A DNA stretch of 15,959 bases, taken from contig CAMWLA010000014.1 of assembly GCA_947174975.1 (NCBI GenBank), positions 1-15,959 on the forward strand, in the 5' to 3' direction. A model generated the notes under the pieces. That model had not been told where the DNA came from and did not search any database. It was given only the letters and a program-made list of their open reading frames with translations. Each line of letters opens with the position of its first letter. The first letter of the stretch is position 1. Positions 1 through 6,545 of this stretch are shown piece by piece. Source of the DNA: an uncultured Clostridia bacterium. GTDB lineage: Bacteria; Bacillota; Clostridia; Christensenellales; Borkfalkiaceae. Made by a program: the position numbers and the translations under genes.

Positions 1-11
1 GGTCAAAAGTC

Positions 12-39
12 TTGACATCTTTCGAAAATATGATATAAT
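12..39 (+). promoter_or_regulatory. Sigma-A type promoter of the pullulanase operon
   Basis: A perfect -35 box TTGACA (12-17) and a perfect -10 box TATAAT (34-39) are separated by 16 bp, so transcription should start near position 46. The promoter lies between and partly under two TTTCGAAA palindromes, the layout expected of a strong promoter held off by a repressor. It would drive the pullulanase and the following lipoprotein gene. Confidence 0.85.
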
Positions 40-50
40 AATTTTCGAAA
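20..50. promoter_or_regulatory. Twin palindromic operators of the pullulanase promoter
   Basis: The palindrome TTTCGAAA occurs at 20-27 (between -35 and -10) and again at 43-50 (over the predicted start site). Their CG centres are 23 bp apart. The same pair with the same spacing is found at the malQ promoter (6482-6513). A CG-centred palindrome fits a LacI-family repressor, and the window's only regulator is the LacI-type gene at 5324-6307; the assignment is inference. Confidence 0.75.
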
Positions 51-51
51 C

Positions 52-135
52 TTGCAGTGGCATTCCGCTCTGCAAAAAATTGAAAAATTTTATTATTTAG
101 GTAAATAATAAAGGACGCAGACTCCGTCTGCGTCC
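52..135 (+). promoter_or_regulatory. Structured 5' leader with three consecutive hairpins
   Basis: Between the predicted start site and the pullulanase ribosome binding site lie three inverted repeats. The first is TTGCAG (52-57) with CTGCAA (70-75). The second is an AT-only 11-bp perfect stem, 89-99 with 102-112, around GG. The third is a GC-rich perfect 10-bp stem, GGACGCAGAC (113-122) with GTCTGCGTCC (126-135), around TCC. No U-tract follows the last stem on the plus strand, so it is not a standard terminator. Possible roles are mRNA stabilisation or a cis-acting control element. I do not recognise a known riboswitch class. Confidence 0.55.
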
Positions 136-176
136 AAGAAATGCTTTAATAGCAAAAAAATAATTATGGAGAAAAT

Positions 177-2864
177 ATGAAGCGGAGAATTCTTGCAGTA
201 TTTTGTGTGATGCTGTCGTGTATACTCATTTTTGCGGGCTGCGGCGGCAACAGCGATAACCCCGGCAATAATCCCGGCGGGAATACAGACGACGACAAAG
301 AGTATGAATTACCTTTGGCGGACGGCTGCAAACAAGTTACGGTATATTATAACCGCGCGGCGGGCTATACTAATTGCGACCTTTGGCTGTGGGCGGACGG
401 CGTGCTTGACGGCGCGGGCTACGCGTTCCACGAATGCGAATATGGCGGCAAGGCAATTGTAAACGTGCCGGATACCCTTACGGAAGTCGGCTTCATTATC
501 AGATTGAACTGTCCCCCCGGCAGCACCTCGTGGGACGGCGTAACCAAAGACGGCACCGAGTCGGACAGAAAAATTTCTTTAACCGGCGATTACACTGTTA
601 TATACACGAAGTCTGGAGACGCCAACAGCTATTCGAGTAACGACGGAGGTAAAACTCTGGAAATTATAAGATTTTTATCGATGGCGGATATGCAAGATAC
701 GACTCATATTAAAGTCACGCTTTCCGACAGTACGAAAATTACAAAAGATAAAGTAACGGTTAAAAAGGCGGACGGCACCGAGGTTGCAGTCTCTTCCGTA
801 AGTGCGGACAACGTCTTGACGTTTGCAACCCCCTTAGACCTTGCAAATTCTTATACGGTTACGGTGGAGGAATTCGGTTCCAAACCCGTCGTTCCTATGA
901 CCTATTTCGACAGCAAGGCGTTTGCCAACGAATACAACTACGACGGCGAGCTTGGCGCAATCTATTCGAGCAAGGAAACGACATTCCGCCTTTGGGCGCC
1001 TACGGCTGCATCTGTAAAGCTTAACCTCTATGCGGCGGGCAACGGCGGCACGCCTTATAAGGAAGTACCCCTTGCAAAGGGAGAAAAAGGTACGTGGCAG
1101 ACGACCGTTGAAGGCGATCTGGACGGAAAATATTATACCTACACCGTGAATACCTCCGCGGGCGTTAACGAGGTCGTTGACCCCTACGCGCGTTCGGCGG
1201 GACTTAACGGACAGAGAGGAATGGTATTAGACCTCGACAAAACCGACCCCGAGGGTTGGAGCAATACTCCGTTCGACTCGGGTATCGAAAACTATACAGA
1301 CGCGGAAATCTGGGAAGTTCACGTCAGAGACTTCTCTAACAAGATAACCAATTCACAGTACAAGGGCAAGTACCTTGCGTTTACCGAAACTGGTCTTAAA
1401 AACGCAAACGGAATTTCCGTAGGCGTTGATTACCTCAAAAATCTCGGAATAACACACGTTCACCTTCTTCCTTCGTTCGACTATGCTTCTGTCGACGAAA
1501 GCAAGGATGGCGGCTTCAACTGGGGCTACGACCCTCAGAACTACAACGTTCCCGAGGGCAGCTATTCGACCGACGCTTCCGACGGTTACAAGAGAGTAAC
1601 CGAATACAAGCAAATGGTTAAGGCGCTTCACGATAACGGTATCGGCGTGATTATGGACGTAGTTTACAACCATACTTATTCGTCTGATTCCAATTTCCAG
1701 AAGATTGTCCCTTATTACTATTATAGATTTAATGCTAACGGTACCTTCTCGAACGGTTCTGGCTGCGGAAACGAAACGGCTTCAGACCGTGCGATGATGC
1801 GCAAGTTCATAGTAGAGTCGGTATCCTACTGGCAAAGCGAATACAACCTCGACGGTTTCCGTTTCGATCTCATGGCATTGCACGATCTAACAACGCTGCA
1901 AAACGTTGAAAAAACCGTACACACTGTAAATCCCAAGGCTATGATTTACGGCGAGGGATGGACGGGCGGAACTTCCACGCTTGACACAAGCGAGCAGGCA
2001 ACTCTTGCAAACCTTACAAAGCTTAACAGCGATCTCGAAGGCAGAAAGGGCATTGCAATGTTTAACGATGTTATCCGTGACGGCGTTAAGGGTTCGGTAT
2101 TCAATATCGATGATACGGGCTTTGCAAACGGCGCAAAAGAGGGAAGCATAAACAGTATTCTCTTCGGCGTTGCGGGCAGCGTTTACGTCCCCGGCGGCGG
2201 CACGAACAGCTGGTATTCGGGTGGACCTACGCAAGTTGTAAACTATGTTTCCGCGCACGATAACAATACCCTTTGGGACAGAATCTGCCACGTACACGGC
2301 GAGGGAAGCGATACCTTGAGTACGCGCCTTGCAATGAACAGACTTTCTGCGGCAATCGTGCAGACCTCTTTGGGTATTCCCTTTATGCAAGCGGGCGAGG
2401 AAATGCTCCGTCAGAAGAAGAACGCGGACGGCACCTATAACGAAAACAGCTACAACTCTTCCGACGAAGTAAACAATATTAGATGGGATCTTTTGAAGGA
2501 CGGAAGCGAGCAGCTTGCTATGATGCAGTACTACAAGGGCTTAATAGAATTCCGTAAATCGAGCGACGTTCTCCGTATGGTCAACGCGGGCGGCAAGGGT
2601 ACTATTCCCCGCGCAGTCGTTGTGGATGCAAATTCAAAGGGCAAGGGCGCGTTTGTCGCTGTTACCATAACCAAGCGTGCAACGGGTGAAAAGCTTCTCG
2701 TAATCTACAACGGCAACAATAACGCGGTTGATTACACGCTTCCCGACGGCAACTGGAACCTCTATATCGACGGAACCCGCGCGGGCGCAACCGTGCTTGA
2801 AAATGGCGTTTCCGGCGCGCAGAGTATTGCGGCAATAAGCTGCTATGTGTATAAGCTTGCTTAA
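177..2864 (+). CDS. pulA: Lipoprotein type I pullulanase (GH13_14)
   Basis: Debranching enzyme that hydrolyses alpha-1,6 links in pullulan, amylopectin or glycogen fragments, here tethered to the outer face of the membrane. The 895-residue protein begins with a lipoprotein signal (lipobox FAGC, Cys22) and an Asn/Gly/Pro/Asp linker to about 45. A CBM41-like starch-binding domain follows (about 52-148, with the LWLW motif at 69-72), then an N2-type beta domain (about 162-245), a CBM48-like domain (about 260-345, FRLWAPT) and the GH13 barrel. The type I pullulanase signature appears as FNWGYDP (447-453), with Phe in place of the usual Tyr. Catalytic residues are Asp564 (GFRFD), Glu593 (YGEGW) and Asp695 (SAHDNN); region I is DVVYNH at 494-499. 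GGAG at 168-171 sits 5 nt before the ATG. It is the first gene of the unit and is followed after 78 bp by a second lipoprotein gene. Confidence 0.95.
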   Translation: MKRRILAVFCVMLSCILIFAGCGGNSDNPGNNPGGNTDDDKEYELPLADGCKQVTVYYNRAAGYTNCDLWLWADGVLDGAGYAFHECEYGGKAIVNVPDTLTEVGFIIRLNCPPGSTSWDGVTKDGTESDRKISLTGDYTVIYTKSGDANSYSSNDGGKTLEIIRFLSMADMQDTTHIKVTLSDSTKITKDKVTVKKADGTEVAVSSVSADNVLTFATPLDLANSYTVTVEEFGSKPVVPMTYFDSKAFANEYNYDGELGAIYSSKETTFRLWAPTAASVKLNLYAAGNGGTPYKEVPLAKGEKGTWQTTVEGDLDGKYYTYTVNTSAGVNEVVDPYARSAGLNGQRGMVLDLDKTDPEGWSNTPFDSGIENYTDAEIWEVHVRDFSNKITNSQYKGKYLAFTETGLKNANGISVGVDYLKNLGITHVHLLPSFDYASVDESKDGGFNWGYDPQNYNVPEGSYSTDASDGYKRVTEYKQMVKALHDNGIGVIMDVVYNHTYSSDSNFQKIVPYYYYRFNANGTFSNGSGCGNETASDRAMMRKFIVESVSYWQSEYNLDGFRFDLMALHDLTTLQNVEKTVHTVNPKAMIYGEGWTGGTSTLDTSEQATLANLTKLNSDLEGRKGIAMFNDVIRDGVKGSVFNIDDTGFANGAKEGSINSILFGVAGSVYVPGGGTNSWYSGGPTQVVNYVSAHDNNTLWDRICHVHGEGSDTLSTRLAMNRLSAAIVQTSLGIPFMQAGEEMLRQKKNADGTYNENSYNSSDEVNNIRWDLLKDGSEQLAMMQYYKGLIEFRKSSDVLRMVNAGGKGTIPRAVVVDANSKGKGAFVAVTITKRATGEKLLVIYNGNNNAVDYTLPDGNWNLYIDGTRAGATVLENGVSGAQSIAAISCYVYKLA

Positions 2865-2931
2865 AAGCTTAAAATTAATATTAGGAACTTATGCCCGATA
2901 AGGGCTGTGTTTAAAACAAAAAATATTTTTT

Positions 2932-2937
2932 GGAGGA
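2932..2937 (+). promoter_or_regulatory. Ribosome binding site fixing the second lipoprotein's start
   Basis: GGAGGA lies 5 nt before the ATG at 2943. An earlier in-frame ATG at 2907 has no comparable site and would place charged residues ahead of a normal lipoprotein signal, so the 2943 start is preferred. Confidence 0.85.
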
Positions 2938-2942
2938 AAAAA

Positions 2943-4541
2943 ATGAAGTTAAAAAAATTAGCTGCACTCGCTATGTCGTGTGCAATGGTTATTACCGGCG
3001 GCGCATTCTTTGCTGCGTGCGGCGATAACAAAGATGACGGAAAAGACGATGGCAAAAACCCCGGCGGCACCACGTCCAACTATGTAGAAGATACCAGAAT
3101 CTGGTACGCTATCGGTAAAGATACAAAGGGTACCTTGAAAGATTTGGGTTGGGACAACAACGCCAACTCGAAATATGCGTTCACAAAGGACACTACCGTA
3201 ACCAATGAAAACGTATTTACTCTTACGCTTGACATTTATGCGGGTAACATTAGTATAGGTAACTCATTCAAGTTCCTTTACAAGGAAACGGAAGACGAGA
3301 CAACAGTTCCTTGGGGACGCCAAGTAGGTATGCAACACCTTGAAGGAATTGAAGGCTCCGACGCTTCTGCAGTTCTTAAAATCGACGGTGAAACGGTATT
3401 CACTACTGCAGATGATAACGGCGCATTCAATAATATTCAGCTTGCAAAAGGGCAAGAAGGTACGTATACTTTCACCCTTAAAACAAAGTCAAATACCGAC
3501 CCCAATCCCGTAATTTCGGTTAAAAAGGAAAAATCTATAACCGTTAACTACGATATGGGCGTTATCGGCGATATAAACGACTTCGGTTCAAGTGGTAGAA
3601 CTGAGTTAGACGAAATCGTAAACGAAGGCGCAGCAACTACTTGGACTAAAAAGATTGAGATAACCAAAGATATGCTCTACCGCGACGCTGAAGGCGCACT
3701 CAAAGAGGTTGAAGAAGGAGAGCACGAGGGCGAAGCTGCCGGCGAGTACGCTGCAGTAGTTATCCGCAACGAGCGCGACGGCAAGACGTTCCTTCCCGCT
3801 GCCGGCGAAGGCGTTATCATTAAAGAAGTTGAATCTTTCGGCGGCGACACGTACACTTGCTTACTGTTACCCGAAGGCAAGTACAACGTAGTATTTACCG
3901 AAAACATAGCTGAAGACGGCACGATCGGTGGCTCGGTTGTAATCACTGAAAGTGCATTCGATATGTACCTTATCGGTTCGTTCAACGAATGGAAGAGAGC
4001 TGATGCTGATTACAAAATGACTGAGCAGGCAGACGGCACTTGGACTGCAACGATAGCGGTTACCGAAAGCAAAATGCTGAAAACGTTCAACGACAAGGGC
4101 TTAACTGACAGCGACAAGTTCTCTGCCGGTGCTGACGTTGAAATAACTGCGGGTACTTGGGCAGTTAAGTATGATCCCGATACCAACACGTTCCAAGTTG
4201 AAAAGTACGACTACTACCTTGTAGGTACGTTTATGGACGGCGAGGATAAAGTTAACTTCGCTATTAAAGCGGGCGTTACTCCTAAGCTTGAAGCAACCGA
4301 AACGGAAGGTATTTACACCGTAACTTATGATTTCAAAGACGTAAGCGCACAGTTTGACTGGATAGGTGCAAACGTTGCGGCTGTAAAAGTCGTATGGGGT
4401 ACCCAACTTAACGGCGTAGGCAATTTGGATTGGTACGGCGAACCTGAAAGGAATGATAACTTAATGATTAGCTCTGTCGGCGAATGGACGATTACTCTTG
4501 ACCTTTCGACATACAGAATTACCGGTGTTAAAAAGGCATAA
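2943..4541 (+). CDS. Multidomain lipoprotein, putative starch-binding protein
   Basis: No catalytic motif is visible. The 532-residue protein has a lipoprotein signal (FFAAC, Cys26) and a Gly/Asp/Lys/Asn linker to about 50, so it should be anchored outside the membrane. The rest looks like a string of beta-sandwich modules: about 51-196 (RIWYAIG, aromatic-rich), about 197-337 (acidic, with a Glu/Gly-rich stretch near 258-270), about 340-420 (starting DMYLIGSFNEW) and about 422-532 (starting YDYYLVGTF). The last two openings resemble those of CBM48-like and SusE/SusF-type starch-binding modules. Placed directly after the pullulanase and sharing its promoter, it most likely holds starch or maltodextrin at the cell surface. 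The function is inferred from context and weak motif likeness; it could instead bind another glycan. A terminator hairpin follows. Confidence 0.7.
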   Translation: MKLKKLAALAMSCAMVITGGAFFAACGDNKDDGKDDGKNPGGTTSNYVEDTRIWYAIGKDTKGTLKDLGWDNNANSKYAFTKDTTVTNENVFTLTLDIYAGNISIGNSFKFLYKETEDETTVPWGRQVGMQHLEGIEGSDASAVLKIDGETVFTTADDNGAFNNIQLAKGQEGTYTFTLKTKSNTDPNPVISVKKEKSITVNYDMGVIGDINDFGSSGRTELDEIVNEGAATTWTKKIEITKDMLYRDAEGALKEVEEGEHEGEAAGEYAAVVIRNERDGKTFLPAAGEGVIIKEVESFGGDTYTCLLLPEGKYNVVFTENIAEDGTIGGSVVITESAFDMYLIGSFNEWKRADADYKMTEQADGTWTATIAVTESKMLKTFNDKGLTDSDKFSAGADVEITAGTWAVKYDPDTNTFQVEKYDYYLVGTFMDGEDKVNFAIKAGVTPKLEATETEGIYTVTYDFKDVSAQFDWIGANVAAVKVVWGTQLNGVGNLDWYGEPERNDNLMISSVGEWTITLDLSTYRITGVKKA

Positions 4542-4569
4542 TTAACGCGTAAGCGTAAAATTTAAGAAC

Positions 4570-4604
4570 CGCCGCGGGGTAACCCGCGGCGTGTTCGTAT
4601 TTTT
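4570..4604 (+). terminator. Terminator of the pullulanase unit
   Basis: A GC-rich 9-bp stem, 4570-4578 with 4583-4591, closes a GTAA (GNRA-type) loop and is followed by a moderately T-rich run ending in TTTTT at 4600-4604. A smaller 4-bp hairpin with the same GTAA loop (ACGC/GCGT, 4545-4556) precedes it. The T-run ends 3 nt before the next start codon, so readthrough would be needed to express the HAD gene from this unit. Confidence 0.7.
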
Positions 4605-4607
4605 AAT

Positions 4608-5294
4608 ATGTTAAATTATATTTTCGATTTGTACGGAACGCTCGTGGATATTCACACGGACGAGCAGTCTGCAAGGTTTAAAAAGCGTTTTGCAAAATAT
4701 TTCAAAACGATAGATGGGAATACCGATTTCTTTAAGGAGTATTTCTCGCTTTGCGCCGACCTTGCAAAACTCGGCGGCGAAACTTACGAGTTTGACCTTT
4801 TACAAGTGTTTGAAAAGCTTGCGGGCGCGGATAAAGCGCAAGAGGCGGCGGAGCGGTTTAGAACGATGTCCACGCGCTACATAAAGCTTTACAAGGGCGT
4901 TGCCGCGTTTTTAAGCGCGCTAAAGGCAAGGGGAGCAAAGCTGTATATTCTTTCCAACGCGCAGTCTTGCTTTACCGTAAGCGAGCTTGAACGGCTTGAT
5001 TTATCAAAATACTTTGACGGCGTAGAATTATCGTCTGATTTCGGTGCGAAAAAGCCCGACGCATCATTTTTTAAACATATGCTTTCAAAGTACTCTTTAA
5101 ACGTGGATGAAAGTATATATGTCGGCAACGACATATGCGCCGACTTACACGGCGCAAGGGATGTAAATATGCGTTCGGCGTACGTTTTAAGCAATTTATC
5201 GCCTAAAAGCGACACGCTTGACGAAGCCTCAAAGACAGCCGTCTTTGCTTGCAGCAGCCATAAGATACTGTTTGAATATTTACTGTCAATATAA
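4608..5294 (+). CDS. HAD-superfamily hydrolase
   Basis: Predicted cytoplasmic phosphatase-like or dehalogenase-like hydrolase of 228 residues, of HAD subfamily IA type with a helical cap. Motif I is DLYGT (Asp7 nucleophile); the second Asp of the phosphatase form DxDGT is replaced by Tyr9, as in haloacid dehalogenase-like members, so the phosphatase call is uncertain. Motif II is LSNAQ (Ser116), motif III is GAKKPD (Lys149) and motif IV is GNDICAD (Asp175, Asp179). The start codon precedes motif I by six residues, as usual for the family, so it is probably right, yet no Shine-Dalgarno sequence precedes it and a terminator hairpin ends just before it. No promoter is obvious. The gene is convergent with the LacI-type gene. 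The substrate is unknown and the link to starch use may be only positional. Confidence 0.85.
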   Translation: MLNYIFDLYGTLVDIHTDEQSARFKKRFAKYFKTIDGNTDFFKEYFSLCADLAKLGGETYEFDLLQVFEKLAGADKAQEAAERFRTMSTRYIKLYKGVAAFLSALKARGAKLYILSNAQSCFTVSELERLDLSKYFDGVELSSDFGAKKPDASFFKHMLSKYSLNVDESIYVGNDICADLHGARDVNMRSAYVLSNLSPKSDTLDEASKTAVFACSSHKILFEYLLSI

Positions 5295-5321
5295 AAAGCC
5301 TTCCCTCTGCGGGAAGGCTTT
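5295..5321. terminator. Bidirectional terminator between HAD and lacI-type genes
   Basis: A perfect 11-bp stem, AAAGCCTTCCC (5295-5305) with GGGAAGGCTTT (5311-5321), closes a 5-nt loop. T-runs at the end of each arm let it serve both convergent genes; it sits exactly between their stop codons. Confidence 0.9.
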
Positions 5322-5323
5322 AA

Positions 5324-6307
5324 TTATTTATTATCTCTTACGGTGCCGCGTTCGATAAGCTTGCAGTTTATCATAACGTTCTGCGCACGTCTGCCTTCAA
5401 GCATATCCTTTATCTGCAAAAACGCCGCTTGACCCAACTTGTCGAATTTCTGCTTCATAGTAGTCAAGTTATAGGACGTGAATTTCAAAAGGCTTAAATC
5501 GTCAAAGCCTATTACGGATACGTCGTCGGGTACGCTTTTCCCGCACAGCTTCAAGCCGTCTATAAGTCCCATTGCCATTATGTCGGAACAGCTTATTATC
5601 GCAGTGACGTCGGTTTCGCTGAAAAACGTTGCGGCCTCTTCGCCCGATTCCTTTGTGAAATCGCCGTAGTAGACGTAGTCGTTATTGAAATCGATACCCA
5701 CTTGCGCAAGCCCCAAAACGTAGCCCGCAAGCCGTTCTGCAGATACAAGCGACTCTTTTTCGCCCATTAACAGCCCTATGCGCGTATGTCCGCGCTTGTT
5801 TAGGTGTTTTATCGCGGAAACTATCGCGCTTGTATTTTCGCTTGAAACCGAGCCGATAAGGGGAGCGTCGGAAATGCGGTTATCCAAAAGCACCATAGGC
5901 ACAGTCGTCTGGCGAAGCTGCTTGTATATACGGCTTTTGAAGTTCATTCCGACGATAAAGGTCGCGCTGAAATTGTTCTGCTTTAAAAAGTCGTTTAAAA
6001 CGAAGTCGTCGGGCTTAGTTGCAACGTAGTCGATAACAACCTCGAAGTTATTCGCAATTGCAATGTCCGAAAAGGCGGAAATCACGTGGCTTAAAATATT
6101 GTTGCGCATATCCGTGTCAACCCTTTCGTACAGCGCCAGAATACGCCTCGAATTATTCTCTTTTGCTTTTAAATGATAGCCGCTTGTTTCGGCGTACTGC
6201 CGTATGCGCTGCTTGGTGTCCTCGGCAATATCTGTCGCGTCGTTCAAGGCTTTCGAAACGGTGCTGATAGACACGTTCAGCGCTTCGGAAATTTCTTTTA
6301 TCGTCAT
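5324..6307 (-). CDS. LacI-family transcriptional regulator, probable maltodextrin repressor
   Basis: DNA-binding repressor, 327 residues from the chosen start. It has an N-terminal LacI helix-turn-helix (residues 2-22, TIKEISEALNVSISTVSKALN region) and a periplasmic-binding-protein-like effector domain from about residue 55 (typical pieces: MGEKESL, AERLAGYV, SCSDIMAMGLI, DVSVIGFDDL). The start at 6307 is preferred over an ATG at 6334: GGAG lies 7 nt upstream, and the protein then opens MTIKEI as most family members do. The hinge (44-55, YHLKAKENNSRR) is unusual; the Pro and the minor-groove Leu of the common YxPNxxAxxL pattern are missing. It is divergent from the malQ operon and lies between the two units that share TTTCGAAA operators, so it probably represses both until a maltodextrin binds. 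Effector and targets are inferred. Confidence 0.88.
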   Translation of the reverse strand: MTIKEISEALNVSISTVSKALNDATDIAEDTKQRIRQYAETSGYHLKAKENNSRRILALYERVDTDMRNNILSHVISAFSDIAIANNFEVVIDYVATKPDDFVLNDFLKQNNFSATFIVGMNFKSRIYKQLRQTTVPMVLLDNRISDAPLIGSVSSENTSAIVSAIKHLNKRGHTRIGLLMGEKESLVSAERLAGYVLGLAQVGIDFNNDYVYYGDFTKESGEEAATFFSETDVTAIISCSDIMAMGLIDGLKLCGKSVPDDVSVIGFDDLSLLKFTSYNLTTMKQKFDKLGQAAFLQIKDMLEGRRAQNVMINCKLIERGTVRDNK

Positions 6308-6314
6308 AAGTATA

Positions 6315-6318
6315 CTCC
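6315..6318 (-). promoter_or_regulatory. Ribosome binding site fixing the lacI-type start
   Basis: GGAG on the minus strand lies 7 nt before the ATG at 6307. The upstream in-frame ATG at 6334 lacks a comparable site. Confidence 0.75.
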
Positions 6319-6379
6319 GTTTGTTTTTAGACATAATAGAAACAAAGCTCTTGCCGATTTCGCTTATGACTATGCTTAG

Positions 6380-6408
6380 ATTATATAATTATGTAATGTT
6401 ATTGTCAA
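6380..6408 (-). promoter_or_regulatory. Promoter of the lacI-type gene
   Basis: On the minus strand, TTGACA (6403-6408) and TATAAT (6380-6385) are separated by exactly 17 bp, a consensus sigma-A promoter. Transcription should start near 6373. No TTTCGAAA word overlaps it; the nearest operator is about 75 bp away, so direct autorepression by steric block is not evident. Confidence 0.85.
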
Positions 6409-6472
6409 GCAATAGTAAATTACCAGAAATGAAAAAATTTTACAAAATATGAAATTTTTTATATAAAATCTA

Positions 6473-6501
6473 TTGACCTTGTTCGAAAACTATGATACAA
6501 T
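6473..6501 (+). promoter_or_regulatory. Sigma-A type promoter of the malQ-malEFG-amylase-ATPase operon
   Basis: TTGACC (6473-6478) and TACAAT (6496-6501) are separated by 17 bp; predicted start near 6508. The 40 bp upstream hold long A- and T-tracts (6432-6460) that could act as an UP element. It is less perfect than the pullulanase promoter but shares its operator layout. Confidence 0.8.
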
Positions 6502-6513
6502 ATTTTCGAAAAT
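6482..6513. promoter_or_regulatory. Twin palindromic operators of the malQ promoter
   Basis: TTCGAAAA lies at 6482-6489 between -35 and -10, and the perfect 12-bp palindrome ATTTTCGAAAAT lies at 6502-6513 over the predicted start site. Centres are 23 bp apart, the same as at the pullulanase promoter. The upstream copy is preceded by G instead of T and is the weaker match. Confidence 0.75.
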
Positions 6514-6545
6514 ATTAGTGAAATTTTCGGGGCAGTCGTAAAGGT

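Noticed and set aside
113..135. GC-rich hairpin read as a terminator
   Set aside because: No T-run follows on the plus strand; the T-rich side faces the minus strand, where no gene runs into it. It is kept as a leader structure.
458..471. Partial match to a CcpA cre site (TGTAAACG)
   Set aside because: It lies within the pullulanase coding region, the right half does not match, and no cre-like site is seen at either promoter.
1887..2390. 167-codon open frame antisense to the pullulanase
   Set aside because: It covers the catalytic core of the sense gene and has no recognisable features or start signals.
2893..2905. Small hairpin GCCC/GGGC between pullulanase and the second lipoprotein gene
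   Set aside because: A 4-bp stem is too weak, and a strong ribosome binding site follows at once, so a terminator is unlikely.
6522..6529. Third operator-like word ATTTTCGG after the malQ promoter
   Set aside because: Only one half-site matches and it has no counterpart at the pullulanase promoter.
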